From the NCBI GenBank assembly GCA_021018815.1, contig JAITYX010000003.1, positions 7,748,501 to 7,812,500 on the forward strand: a DNA stretch of 64,000 nucleotides, read 5' to 3'. The translations under genes and the position numbers were made by a program. Below are positions 21,267-33,676 of the stretch, one piece after another. Source of the DNA: Talinum fruticosum (taxonomy: Eukaryota > Streptophyta > Magnoliopsida > Caryophyllales > Talinaceae). Position 1 is the first letter of the stretch; the number at the start of each line of letters is the position of its first letter. The notes beneath the pieces are model-generated. The model was given only the letters and a program-made list of their open reading frames with translations. It was not told the DNA's origin and did no database searches.

Positions 21267-21930
21267 GTCCTTGGAATTCAAGGACATACTCCGGTCATTC
21301 AAGATCGTCTTTCGTCTATGACCATAAACCGAAAACCGCCCAGTCTCAAATCCGAGAGCAAGCAAGACTCGCTCATTGAGATGAAGGCCCTGGTGAAGGA
21401 GCGAGAGGGAGCCGATAGAGCTTCTCCAGGAGAGACGGTCCAAGGCAGCTCAGGACCAAGGTGACTCGGACACATCCGAAGAGTCCTCGAGCCCGGCCAA
21501 GACCTCCTCAAATAGAGGCGACGATGAAGAAGAAGATTAAGAAGAAGTAAAAGCCGAGGAGCCTCCAGCTGAGGCAGCTCCTTCCGGCCAAGGGGAGGAA
21601 CAAAAGGAAGAACAAGGAGCAACAACTGAGGGTCTAAGTGCTCCTAAAGCTCAACCGAAAGTGATCAGCTCGAAGCGATCCGAGTGGGTCGAAGACCTTG
21701 CCGCACAAGGACAATCCGCACTAGGTCGACCGAGCGGACTCCTCCAGCTGACGAGTTCCACGAGGATGAACCTCTGGATCCCCTCGTTCGGGTCAACCAC
21801 TCGAACCGAGCCTTTGCCAGAGATCCATGTCCTCCCTCCGCCGCGCTCAAGCACATCGTCAAGATCCTATCAACGTCGGCGCACCACTTGTCCTTCCTCT
21901 TCCACTCGGACAAACCCATCCCCTTCCTAA
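21267..21930 (+). pseudogene. env-like ORF C-terminal region of element G
   Basis: Plus-strand coding remnants: a coiled-coil-like segment (DSLIEMKALVKERE, about 21368-21410), a K/E-rich stretch, DEFHEDEPLDPLVRVNHS (about 21747-21800) and a P/S-rich end. It aligns with B at 14000-14590. A stop at 21462 and later frame changes break it. Confidence 0.65.
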
Positions 21931-22402
21931 TTTCTTCATCTTTTATTTATAGTTTTTTTTTTTTTTTGTCCGGACATCAAACTTGTACTTCTTGTATTCT
22001 TCCCATTCTTTTTATTTTTTGCTGAAAGGCAAGGGGGAGAATAGATAGAAAATTTGTTGTCTTGTCTAGGGGAGTCTCTCTCTCTCTCTCTCTCACTCTG
22101 TACATATTTTCTTTCAATTCAATGAACTTATGCATTTTGTTCCAATTCTCTCGAGTACAATGATAAATGCAAGCATTTCGAAATGTTCTCTTACTTAGCA
22201 TCATCTTTACAATAAATGCTTTTCATTGATAATTGCTGAGTATCTATTTTGTTGTTTCATGTTCCGATACTTCAGTATGCTCTAACTTAGTTTACGCTAT
22301 GCAACCTTGCCTTACTTTTTGCGCAAAGTTTGCAAAAACAGATCTATATCACTAACAAAGTTTCGTCTAAGTATGGAATGCCTTTCATCAAAAAGGGGAG
22401 AT
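21931..22402 (+). other. 3' untranslated region and polypurine tract of element G
   Basis: Contains the family block GGCAAGGGGGAGAATAGATAG-like DNA at 22028, a (CT)n run at about 22076-22096 and the polypurine tract AAAAAGGGGAG just before the LTR. It is the inverted counterpart of 19072-19500 in element H. Confidence 0.75.
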
Positions 22403-23987
22403 TGAAGACTCGGACTTTACACGTCACTTTTCCGAGTTCTATCAAGGGAATCAGGTATAAGATTTTCTCACTTATAAAGTTTTGATTCCAAGTCATTCCC
22501 TGTGCCTTAGAAACTTTTCTGAGTGATATAGTATTTTCTCTAAGTGTTATAGAAATTATTTCATGTATTTATGCATGACTTTGTGTGACTCGAAAGCATA
22601 TCCGTACTCACTATGTTACACTCGGCTCCGAGTCACTCCTCACTTAGAATTATCGCATGTTCAAACGCCGTATTCGTATAACCGTACTCAGGACTTACTT
22701 CATATTACGGGTCTTATTCTCGTAAGAGTCGGCGCTTCTAGTTTGAATCATGCTCGGCCTAGATCAAGTTTATTCCCTCCGATATTCTTTAGTTAACTTG
22801 ATTCTCTTTTAGATCGACTCGGATGGAATTTTGAGTATCATGAATATTAGACTCGTAAAATTCCATTCCTTTTCTCGACCCGGATAATTAGTCACTTAAT
22901 TTTCTTAATTATATCATTATCTCGTGTCTAATCTTGGACCAAAGTATTTTATACTTTGAGAACCAAAATTGATTTACTTTTGTAGGTGATTCAAACGAGG
23001 CTATCCTAAATTTGAATTACAAAAGTAACCGGCTTCAAAACGTCAAATCACCAAGCAGACAAGGCTTTTCCACCTCTAACCTAGCCCGGACACTCGTATC
23101 GTGGTTGTCTGTTTCCGTAAATGGAAATCTGCAACACTAAGCTCATCGGTGGTTTCCACCTTACTTTTGAAGACACCGCCAGTGGTTTTAGGCACTTCCA
23201 AGGGAGTCAAGAGCCGTTATCTAACGTTCATATTCCAACGGATATTTTTTGAGTGACTCGGAAAATCCTACACAACGGTCATAAAGGAACTTCCAGTCGA
23301 AGATGCACACAACGGCTAAGCTGCTTGGTCATCTATAAATAGAAGCCAAATCTCAAGACCTGGAGATTGCTTGAACAAATTGTAAAAATACATACTTGAT
23401 CAAAAGTCATTGTATTCATTCTCAATCTTCTACTTACAACTCCAATTCCATATTTCATTATATTCCGAGTTGTAAGGTCTTGTACTCGGTTACAAACTCT
23501 CTTCTTACTCTCTAAAGTAAGGTCCTTGACTGAGCTGTAAAGGTTAACTCAGCTCATTTGTCCCTAGCTGTAAGGGTTATCTCGGATAGGAAGTACTCGA
23601 TCGATAAGGGAATTTCCGAGTCTACGAAAAACTTGTAAGGAGTTGTCTAAGGGAGCAACTCGGGTTGAGTTGTATTTTGTGGATTCAAAATAGTGGATTT
23701 GACTTCGTGCTTGGATTAGCACGGTCCGTGGTTTTCTCGCCGCAGGAGGGTTTCCACGTACTTTCTATGTTACGAGTTTTCTAAGTACATTCTAAACTCG
23801 GATTGTTTACTTGTTCAGTCTATTCTACTTTTATATTCTTTATTGATTTCTAAGTCAGGTCTTTTCCGAGTTGATCCGTGACTCCAACTCTACTCGGACG
23901 AATTTATTCTTTAATTAGAAGAAAATTTCATCATCACCCTATTCACCCCCTCTAGGGTGACTTAGTCTCTCCAAGAGCTAACTTTCG
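22403..23987 (+). repeat. 3' LTR of element G
   Basis: Starts TGAAGACTCGGACTTTACACG and ends GAGCTAACTTTCG, followed by the TSD GATGG. TATAAATAG at 23334-23342, preceded by CAACGG words (near 23237, 23274 and 23311). Confidence 0.9.
23530..23590 (+). promoter_or_regulatory. Twin-hairpin cassette, copy 6 (G 3' LTR)
   Basis: Hairpin 1 at 23530-23557 (CTGAGCTG, loop TAAAGGTTAACT, CAGCTCAT), spacer TTGTC, hairpin 2 at 23563-23590 (CCTAGCTG, loop TAAGGGTTATCT, CGGATAGG). One weak pair in each stem. Confidence 0.65.
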
Positions 23988-24491
23988 GATGGTCCAGGGG
24001 TTAGAAGAAGAGGAGTTGGAGAAGGCAAAAGTGGCTTAACAACCTCAAGAGAGTGAGTCCAAATCCGAGGTGATGTTTCCTGGTACCCTAGACCTATCAA
24101 CTTTTCCTTCCCGACGGAAATAGTGGGAGAGAAAAATTTTAGCTCAGGGAGCTCAAGTTCATAGTGAGTAAAAACTTGAGAAAGTAAGGCTCTAAAGAGG
24201 AGAGGGAGATTATTCATGTCCAAAGGGACAAAACAATTTTCTTGATAATGAAGGGAAAAAGATCAACATCATATCCCTCCGTGACGTCATAGATTACTAT
24301 GAGAACCTTATTGTTTGGGTTCTCCTTAAAGGGGTAGAAATAGAACATAGTTCTCATAAGAAAGAAACAAAAAGTCCATTAGCACCTTAGAAAGAAAGAG
24401 TAGAAGCCATCTCTTCTCGGTTTATCACTTAGAAATGAAAGCATTTCTTGGTGGTCGGAGCCACCTCAACCTCCGGATTTCTCTTAGTCAT
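23988..24491 (-). pseudogene. env-like ORF of element F, N-terminal and middle part
   Basis: The minus strand starts MTKRNPEVEVAPTTKK at 24491, then shifts frame. Matching blocks to B are GYDVDLF (about 24275), and LPLLFRALLSQVFTHYELELPE with SVGKEKLIGLGYQETSPR (about 24070-24215), which parallels LLTLIFKQFKVSLP and VGEKSFLAMDTRKP of B. It is cut by element G at 23987/23988. Confidence 0.65.
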
Positions 24492-25135
24492 GGTGTGACT
24501 TTGAGAAAGAAATAAAGTGAAAAGAGCAGAAGAGAAGGTAGAAGAAATGAACCAAAGACTAAGAAAGAGAGAGAGAGAGAAAGAGACGAAAACATGAGTC
24601 CGAAAGAGTAAAGCTTGAGTACCGAGTGAAGTAGAGCAGATTCTAAGTTAGCTTTGAAAGAAGTCGGAATTGGTTAAGAGTGCTCGGGAGTGAGAGAGCG
24701 AAGTGTGAAATGAGTGAAGATGAGAAATATTTAAGAAGAAATGTTTTCAATGACTAGAAAAACACAACCGAGTTCTACAAAGCAATCCAACAGATAGTTC
24801 TTCCAACGACTACTTTCCAAGGCCTTGATGAGTCGGTGTTTCCCAACGGTAAATTTGCAATCGAAGACATGGGAAAAAGAGAGTGAGAGAGTTTGTAAAA
24901 ACTTTATCTAAGATTCTCTATTGATAAGAGATAACCTCAAATATTTGAACGTCCACTTAATTTCAACTAATTCGTAGTCAGCTTAGCTATCCGAGTGCTT
25001 AGAAATAACTCGGATAACTAATGACTATGGATCGGTTTCATGAATATTCAACTCGAACTTCCAAGATCAAATTTCTCTCAAAGAAAACATGTTTAATCAA
25101 TGTAGTCATATAATAAATCACATAATCAAGTAGAT
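24492..25135 (-). other. pol-env spacer of element F
   Basis: Non-coding. On the minus strand there are CCGTTGG-like words near 24855 and GTCGTTGG near 24810, an AT-rich TTAAATATTTC near 24728-24738 in the place of the TATA box of A and B, then a CT-rich leader (24500-24700). This is consistent with the internal promoter layout of A and B but more decayed. Confidence 0.45.
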
Positions 25136-26749
25136 AATCATGCATTTAACATACCAAACTCATTTCTAATAAAGCAAAACTGATCTTCACCTAAAGGCTT
25201 AGTGAAAATATTATCCAATTGAAGCTTAGTAGGAATAAATTTAACTTAATATCACCTTTTTCATAGTGGTCTCTTAGAAAATGATATCCGAGCTTAATGT
25301 GTTTCGTTTTGCAGTGTTAAACTAGGTTCTTGGTTATGTTGATTGTACTTCGATTGTTGTATTTGATAGGTATTGTTGAGGAGCTCAATCATCTTCAAAT
25401 GTTGCTTGATCCACAACAACCGAGCATAATAAGCTCCTACTACTATGTACTCAGCCACAATTGTTAATAAGGCGACTAAGTTCTCGCTCTTTTGAGTGTC
25501 GGAAATCAATGAACCAAGGAATTGGCATGCTCTTGATGTACTCTTCCTATCAACCTTATATCTAGCATAGTTAGCATCTAAGTACCCACTAAGGGTTAGA
25601 CCCGAGTCTTCGGAATACCGGAGACTTAGTGTCCGAATTCTTGCAAGATATCTAAAAATTTTCTTCATCATAGTGAGATGAGGCTCTTTTGGATTAGCTT
25701 GATATCTTGCACAAAGACAGATATTAAACACAATATCTGACCTACTAGAAGTTAGGTAAAGTAGAGATCCAATCATACCTCTGTAGATTTTCCGACCTAC
25801 CGCTTACCGTTCTCGCCTCGAGTCTAGTTTTGTGCTCGCTTCCCATAGGAGTTGCTGCTGGCTTAGCATCTTGAAGCTCGTATATCTTGAGTAACTCCTT
25901 GACATACTTGGGTTGATAAACATAAATTCCATCATTCTCTTGTTTGATTTTTGTCCAAGAAAGAAATTTAGATCTTCTATCATGCTCATTTGAAATTCCT
26001 GCCTTATTAACAGAGAATATTCTTGGCAAAGAATTTCATTAGTAGCACTCGAAAATAACATCACCAACATGGATTTGAATGATAAGAAAATCTTTTCCCT
26101 TGGTTTATGTAAATAAGGTTTTGTCAATCATACCTCTTTTAAATCCATTCTCAATTAATAAAGTACTCAATCTTTCATACCAAGCTTTAGGAGCTTGTTT
26201 CAAACCATAAAGAGTTTTTGTAATTTAAAAACATAGTTTTGAAAATGAGGATTTTCAAATCCAGGAGGTTGTTAACATAAACTTCTTCTTGAATAAAACA
26301 ATTAAGAAATGCACACTTTACATCCATTTAATAAAGCTTCATGTTCATGCTATATGCAAATGGAAGTAAGATTGTAATGGCTTCAATCCTAGCAACCGTG
26401 GCAAATGTTTCCCCACAATCAATACCCTCTTGTTGATTGTACCCTTGGGCGAATAGTCCGACCTTATTTATGACTACTAAACTCTCCTCATCTAGTTTGT
26501 TCTTGAAAACCCATTTGGTTGCTATAACTGGGTGGTCAGTTGATCGCTTGGTCATGTTCTAAATTTGGATTTTCTCAAATTGTGATTGTTCTTCTTGCAT
26601 GGCCTTTACCCATTCATGTTCAAGTAAGGCTTCTATTATATTTTTGGTTCGATCAATGAGATAAATATAGAAACCGCACAAAGATTTTGCAAAGAAGATC
26701 GAGTTTACACATCTCGCGAAAATGTCCGAGATGATGTTCTAAGGTGGAT
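25136..26749 (-). pseudogene. Reverse transcriptase and RNase H of element F
   Basis: Minus strand: EHEWVKAMQEEQ, HPVIATKWVFKNKLDEESL (about 26470-26540), AQGYNQQEGIDCGETFATVARIEA, MDVKCAFLN, then RQEFQMSMIEDLNFFLG and IYVYQPKYVKELLKIYELQDAKPAATPM (25830-25940), MIGSLLYLTSSRSDIVFN (25720-25776) and RNase H blocks to about 25290. The catalytic YVDD reads HVGD (codons at 26060-26071), so the first aspartate is lost. Frameshifts also occur. Confidence 0.88.
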
Positions 26750-26754
26750 GACTA

Positions 26755-28847
26755 TGTAGACACCTAAAAAGTGTCGTCCTTTATCTCTTTTAATTCCGTA
26801 TTTTATTCAGTCTACTCGATGATGAAATCCCGAGTCCTGTTTGAGGATTTGGATCACGGATCGTGTTTGATTGGTGCGATGGAAACCAATAAATCATAAA
26901 GAACCCCCTCACACCACATAAATAGCCTTTTGCCTTGGGTCGATCCAAAATCCCCTTTTCTTTCGAACGATCCAAGACCGGGCCAAGCCTTTAGTGACAA
27001 CCGAATCCGAGTGTCGCGTACCGGAAATTCCAAGCTCGGAATTCATCATTTTCACTTTTGTCCAATCGCACACGTAGTTGAAGACTTCCAAGACGACATT
27101 AGATGCTGTATTTCATGATCACCAATACCAAAGTGTTGCATTTAAGCTCAAAAATAGTCCGCTCGAAGACTAGGAGCTTCCCCTCAAAATGGCGTCGCAT
27201 GGCCGGTGCCCCTACTTGGACTTTTAAGTGGAACACAGCATTTTGGGCAGGAGACTCCCTTGGCAGCACACTAGGGCACGAAACCCTAGGCATCCCGGTA
27301 GCCGGCACCCCGACCGGTATTCTATCCGATTTTATCCTCTCTTATCCGGTTCAATCTTCTTATTATTGGCCCGGTTTTTCTTAGCAACTTTGGACGGCTG
27401 ACCAAGGGTAAACCGTAGGTCATTTGTGACCTAGGTCTCTCCCTATAAAATAGAGAGCCTTGGCTCTTATTTGGATACGACTTTTTCCTATGCGTTATGC
27501 TGCAGTAAAGCTAACCAGAGCACACATCCCTTAACATTACTCGTTGAAAAATAACCTTAAACTCTCCTCTTTTCTAAACAACGCCGCAGAATTTGTGCAA
27601 AGAGCTAACGAATATTCGGTTATTCCGATCTCTCGGGCATTCATTCAACTCGATCTTTTCTAACTTCCTATAAACTTACCTTTCCAAAATTTACTCAAAA
27701 GCCCCTCTTTGTTTTGATTCGTCGCCATCGCATTATGAGATCCAAGTACGGAGATCCGGATCGGTAGGTGGGACAGCTCGAGGGCAACCATTCGGACTTC
27801 GAACGGTTATTTAATTTATGCTTTTCTACCGCTTTTTGTATTTTGGATCAAAGAATTATATCACTTTTTATTTCCTCCCCACCCGATGTTTTCTTTTCTA
27901 TCGCTTTACTTTCCTTTAATGCTTTCCTTTTATTTTCGTTTATTGTGTGCGTTCATGTTTTGGTTGCTTTTATTTCGTTCAGCTTGTTGAGTGCTTGAGT
28001 TTAGCGTGTTCTTTTAATATACCACTCAAACTAGTAATGGTCGTCTTCGGACGGACAGAACAAAAGGGTTTTCCCTACGTTTTGTACCCTCGTCCTCGAA
28101 CCCGATTCTCGGTTCTAAGACCGATGGAGTCACTTTTAGCGTTTTTGGTTTTAGTTTTCCTATACTAAGATCGGAAGAGCAAATTTTTTATTTTGTTTTT
28201 GTTAGTTTTTTCTCCTAAAAACTGATTGGAGACTCCTTATTGTGCTTTATTTCGTTAAAAATGCATCTCTGTTATTTTCTCGATTGCGGGGTTAAAAAAG
28301 AGATATGTATCCGCGGTCAGTCCAGAGACCGAGGCCGACTATCTCGGCCGTGGCCCTTGGCCGGCGCCTCTGGTCATCAAATGCAGGCCTGATCGTCAAG
28401 TACAGGCCGTCGCTCGCACCGGTGGTCGGTGGTTGAGGCTTAGGTCCAGCACCGGTGTCTTTACACCGGCCTGGCCCTAAAGCCTCACGGCAGAAACCTA
28501 ATCTCTAATTTTTTTATTCTCCAATTAGGAAATAATATCCCAGGAATTCTGAAAATAATTTGTAAAATAAAATAATTAATAAAGCCGCCAATCCATTTAA
28601 TTCAATTTATCTTTAACTTGGTTTAATAAAATTCGAAACTCTAAATAAGAAATCAATCCTCACATTCAAAATCAATTTCCAACATCCTATCTAATCTCCC
28701 CTTTCAAAAACCCTTACGCTCACATTCAAAATCAATTTCCAACTCCCTATCTAATCTCCCCCTTTCAAAACCCCTTTTTCAAAAACCCTTACGCCAAGGT
28801 CCATGGGGAAGCGTGGCCCGGTCCGATTCCAGGCCATGGTTCTTACA
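26755..28847 (+). repeat. Solo LTR N, probably Ty3/gypsy, inside element F
   Basis: Begins TGTAGACACCTAAAAAG and ends GGTTCTTACA, with a perfect 5-bp TSD GACTA (26750-26754 and 28848-28852). No internal coding region. A TATA box, TATAAAATAG, lies at 27444-27453. It splits F's integrase-RT spacer between FKYIS and HSHP. The TGTAGACACC start suggests a Ty3 lineage, but I cannot name the family. Confidence 0.85.
28661..28795. repeat. 60-bp tandem duplication in solo LTR N
   Basis: CACATTCAAAATCAATTTCC starts both units (28661 and 28721). The units run through CTATCTAATCTCCCC and CAAAAACCCTTACGC. The second is longer because of an internal CAAAACCCC/TTT duplication. Confidence 0.8.
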
Positions 28848-29990
28848 GACTAGAAATATACTTGAAAGATTTACCTAAGCTTCGATTTACTAGGTTTGAG
28901 TCTTGAACATTTGCTCCCTCGGTTGGTTTAGTCTTAGTCTCTTCTTGAGCTACGGTAGTCCAAGCTAAGTCTAGAATTGGGTCAGTTGGTTCCTTAATTC
29001 TTTTATTTTCCAACATTCTAAGCACAGTTTCAACTAGGTCATCATCATCTTTGCTCAGTTTGAAATCGGAGAAGCTAGACTCATTTATCCTGCCATTATT
29101 AATCTCATCATAGATAACGTGGATACTTTCTTCCACTTTGTTAGTCGTTTTAATGAAAACATGATAAGGTTTTCTTTGAATTGAATAACCAAATAATATA
29201 CTTTCATCCGATCTAGCATCAAATTTGGTTAACTAATCCTTACAATTGTTGCGTGTAAAGCACTTACACCTGAAATGTTTAATGTAGGAAATGTTGGGTT
29301 TCTTCCCTTTGTAGAGCTCGTAGGGTGTTTTCTTCAAGATTGAGTGAATAAGACACCAGTTTAGTGTATAACCGGCGATGTTGACTGCCTCAACCCAGAA
29401 ATAGTAGGGTAAATCAATTTCAATCATCATTATCCTACCAATTTCTTCAAAAGTTCTGTTCTTTCTTTCTATCACTCCATTTTGTTTGGGCGTTCTTGGT
29501 GCTCATAAGTTGTAGAAGATCCTAGATTTATCATAAAAATCTACGAACTTGGAGTAGTCAAACTCCCTTTCATTGTCGGTTCTGGCCCTTATAATCTAAG
29601 TCCCATATTCTACTTGAATTTGTCTCGCAAACTCGGCGAACTTTTTCAATGCTTCATTCTTGTTTTTTAGAAAAAAAACACCTAGATAAATCGTGAATTA
29701 TCATCGATAATAACAAACATATATGATTTACCTCTTAAGCTTTTTATAGGAATTTCTCCACACAAATCCATGTGAATAAGTTCAAGCACTTTTGTGGTGG
29801 AAACAATTTTAAGTGGCTTGAATGAAGATCTAACATGTTTCCCTTTTATACATGCATCATAGATTTTATCTTTGTTAAATGCACGTTTAGGAAGTCCTCG
29901 GACTAAACCTTGTGATGACAATTTCCTAATTTTATGCATGCTAATATGACCTAATCTATGATGCCATGTCTAAGAATCATCATTAATTAC
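28848..29990 (-). pseudogene. Integrase of element F
   Basis: Minus strand: MHKIRKLSSQGLVRGLPK, then ELIHMDLCGEIPIKSLRGKS (first catalytic D), VIIDDNSRF, RTDNEREFDY (second D), NGVIERKN (E), YYFWVEAVNIAGYTLNW, TPYELYKGKKPNISYIKHF and MEESIHVIYDEINN. The three acidic residues are kept, but stops occur at about 29682 and 29233 and the frame changes. The coding continues across solo LTR N into RT. Confidence 0.85.
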
Positions 29991-30455
29991 TAATTTTAAG
30001 CAAGATAAATTTTGAGTTCAATTACTAAGGGAGATAGTGCAAGTGTTACCTAACATAAGACTTGAGAGCTTTATTTCATTTGTGGTTGCTTCAGTATATG
30101 AAACAATTTGTCCGAGTGAATCTTACCTTTTATCCTTTGTCACAAAGTTGCATCATACTCGAAGATTGTATGTGAGTCCTTTGACAAGATAAACTAGGTT
30201 GACCGAGTTGTCACCGTGGCCAACTCTACCAATTATTATAATCTTTCCTTCGCTATTGTTCCCAAATTTGACATTGCCGCCATCCATATTTTCTACCTCG
30301 GATTAAAGTCTTGAGTTCCCTCGTCATATGTCGAGACCATCCAATGTCGAGAACATCCACTACCGAGGTACCGATTGTCCTTCTTCTTGGCTTGTGGTGC
30401 CTGCTAAAATAAAAACACACTAACCCTTCTCACTTTCTCTTACAAACCCGAGAAT
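29991..30455 (-). pseudogene. Protease region of element F, catalytic Asp lost
   Basis: The minus strand reads YLGSGCSRHW where YLDSGCSRHM is expected. The catalytic aspartate codon has become GGT (30362-30364), giving GSG. Further blocks are FGNNSEGKI-like and NLVYLVKGLTYNL-like, in changing frames. LTR E begins directly beyond it at 30456. Confidence 0.75.
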
Positions 30456-30819
30456 TGTAACACCCCCAAACTTAATCGTAATTAATTATTTGAAATTTGT
30501 ATTTTATCGTCTTAATATTGTTCAAGAGTAGTGAGCCACTCAAAAACTTGAAACTGAAATAAATAATGCGAAGAAGTTTAATAATCCTAATAATAATAAG
30601 TAATTCGCACATATTTACGTTTGTGTGAATAACTCCGTATGTACACTCGAATAATATAAAATGGTGTCCCGAACACAATTTATTTATATAATTAAATGAT
30701 AAGCAAATTAAATAAAAAATAAAAAAAAGGGGAAGGAATTGGTAGAAGCATCCGAATATATCGGTGAAAAGGAGGAGGGGTTTGAAAACAAAACAAAGCT
30801 ACATCATTCATTTCCCATC

Positions 30820-31260
30820 TCTCGCTCACTTCTCTTTCCCCACCTCCCTCACTGTCGCCGGTTATGCCACCGCCGGCCAGCTATCACCGCCGGTGCCCTC
30901 GGACACCACCTTGCAACCGCCAACAGCCTTCTCGTCCATCCTCTTTCGCTCGTTCTGCGCCAGCGGGGCTGTCCCGCCCTCGCTACTGCTGCCATCGCCG
31001 GCCATCGATCGCCGGCCTCTCCCGCCAACAGCAGTCCGGCGCCGGCGCCTCGCCGCCACCCTGTCACCTCTAGCGCGCTCTCTCTCTCTTCTTCGCTCTG
31101 TCCCGCTCCGAACATGGGCTGCTTTCACCCTCGCTGCTAGTGCCGCCTCCGGACCGGGCTATCGACGCCACCTTTGGCCGCCGTCCGGCGCCTGGCACCG
31201 CTAACCAACGCCCGGAGCTTCCACTTCAGACACCGGACCACCACCACCAATTCCACTTCA
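30820..31260 (+). other. GC- and CpG-rich block in LTR E
   Basis: Sharp GC-rich island (GCCGCCGG, CACCGCCGG, CGCCGGCG words) in otherwise AT-rich DNA, about 370 bp after the LTR start. Long open frames on both strands here are a by-product of high GC. The K LTRs have a similar island at the same offset. Upstream in both is ATTTATATAATT (about 30685 here). Confidence 0.6.
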
Positions 31261-31476
31261 AAACCCCCTTTGAGATATATCTCTAATTCTTCATTTTTAA
31301 GCAAATATTTATCACGAATTTATGTTGTAATTGAAGAATTAGACAGGTTAATGTGAGTCTTGAATTAGTTATGATGGAATTGAAGGAATCTTGTGACCAG
31401 ATGAGATTGAATTTAGGGTTTAGTATGCGGTAATAGGGAATTGGAAATCGATTTGGGTTTTCTTTATAATTGTAAA

Positions 31477-33676
31477 TGTTGAGCTTGTCGTACAGCAACA
31501 AATTAAACCACTACTTAAACTTATAATAAACAATATAGCAAGGGCAAGTAGGGATCGAATCCACGAGGAAAGATATAATAACATGCAAGTTTTAATCTAA
31601 TTAAATTTACTACTCTTAAAAACAAAACAGAAAATATAAATTAAAATCAATAATTAAAATTCATAGAAAATTATCTAATAACTAAATAAATAATTTATAC
31701 ATAATAATAAAACTACAATAACCCAGAAATATTTTTGTATATTTTTTAGAATAATTAAAACAGAAAACTAAAGCAGAAAATAAACAAATTCTAAAACAGA
31801 AAATTAAATAAGTAAAATTCTGCACTAAAATAATTACGAAAATAAATACTAAAATTACCCAGAATAGTAATACTAATTTTCTAAACCTAAACAGACCCTA
31901 AAAATATAAAAACAAAATTTAAAATCTAATTTACGAATTTATTTTATTAAAAACCTGCAGTAATTAAATTCAAGAATTAAATCTGAAAAAATATCAAATT
32001 AATTCCAAAAATTCTAAAATTTAATCACAGCAAACTAGGACTCTATCTAAACCCTAAAAGAAAATAAAACAAGAAAAATAACAAAAGAAACTATTTTTAA
32101 ACTAATTTCTAACAAACTGACTCAAAAATAATAAACACTAACAGAAAATTAATTCTGAAAATTAAAATATATAAAGACTCAAAATTAAATTAAAATAAAA
32201 TTACTACAACTAACCTAAAATACTGATCTTTAGGGGGTAACGAAATTAATAATAAAAGACTATAACTTTATAAGTAAAAATCAATAAACTCAAGAGAATA
32301 ACTAAAAGCAAACAAATAATTATCAAAGATAACAAATTTATAAAAACACTTAGTATAATCTATATCCACCATGCAAATTATTATTTATCATTAACACACA
32401 AATTGATCTACCCATGAGCTAAACTGTAGAAGACAACCACTAGCGGATCTTCCCCGTTTTTCCTTAATTATTAGTTTACTTAGGCCTAGCCCTAATATAA
32501 ACCCTACTAATATTGATAACCCTAGCACTAGCACTAGAATTTAATCAAATTAGAGCATTAAGTATTAGAAAAACATCATCTAGCACCTAATAACCAATCT
32601 ACTAGCAAATTGATTTAAGAAGGATCTATGATAATTTCCTAATTAAAAGAGATGGGTATGAGCCATCCATGATTAACTAGGGTGATACTTATGTCTAAAA
32701 GATCAAGCAATTACGTACTTAAACCCTCTAAACTATCACATGAATTTATATAAAACTAAATAGCGTGCACTCTAATTAATTAGACATAAATTCATAAACA
32801 TTAAACACAAATTATCATAAAATCATGGATCGAATCAATAAGACAATAAAGATCGAAACTTTGTCTCAAAATAAACAATTTAACATGGTTTCAAGTAGAT
32901 TATACTAAGTATAAGAAAAACTACTCAAACATAATGTAACTTGGAACACATAAACTAAACAAAAATATCATCTTTAATTTTAATCTAATAAAAATTCAAT
33001 CTTTACTAGTAAAAACATTACAATATTAAATAATACTACCGATATTAGTTTCTGCGGCAACAAGACGATGACGTTGTTGATGATTAGAGATGATGATGCT
33101 GGCTGCGTGGGGATGATGAGGATGATTATGGATGGTGATTGATGACTAATGTGATTAGTGAGGGAGAGGATTAGTGTGAGGAGGGGCAGCAGCGAAGGTG
33201 GGCAGCGGCTGTGAGGGGCGAGTGACGAAGTGGTGGGCAGCCAGGGAACTATATGGGCAGCGAAGGGGGAATGGGCAGCGAAGGGATGTTGTTGGGCGGC
33301 CAGCAAGAGCAGCAAGGGCTGCGTGGGCAACCTCCCTTCTCCATGATGATTACAAGTAGTATATATATGGTGAAGGAGATAGGGTTATTCCTCTTTCTTC
33401 TCTTTTAAGTTTCCTTTTTCTCTTCCAATTAGGATTTCTTAAAATATAATATCATAAAATAAATATTTTATGACATATTATATTTATGGACCGACTTCAT
33501 ATATTTTCTTGGATGCTTGTCGGTAGCTAAAAATCCACTTTTAACGACTTTTCTTCTCTTCCCCACTTTATTCGATAATTACCTATAAATAGACAAAATA
33601 GAATAAATTAGATAAAATAAACTATATAATATAAACTCAATAACTACTAAAAATACGTATAAAATACGACTTAACA
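31477..33676 (-). repeat. Athila-type solo LTR I inside LTR E
   Basis: Same family as the LTRs of J: on the plus strand it starts TGTTGAGCTTGTCGTAC and ends AATACGACTTAACA. The flanks GTAAA and GATAA(A) are an imperfect TSD. E sequence continues on both sides. It contains no coding region; it lacks the MITE found in the J 3' LTR. Confidence 0.85.

Larger units (their letters stand above)
16991..23987 (+). mobile_element. Element G: plus-strand Sirevirus-like element with an inverted relative inside
   Basis: Bounded by a perfect TSD GATGG (16986-16990 and 23988-23992). It has a 5' LTR start (16991-17487), an internal env-like C-terminus (about 21267-21930) and a complete 3' LTR (22403-23987). 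The rest of the 5' LTR and nearly all of gag-pol are missing; in their place lies minus-strand element H (17488 to about 21266). G interrupts F's env-like ORF. Confidence 0.85.

Noticed and set aside
30739..31204. Several long overlapping frames on both strands
   Set aside because: They coincide with a GC-rich island in LTR E; stop codons are rare in all frames there, and no domain is recognisable.
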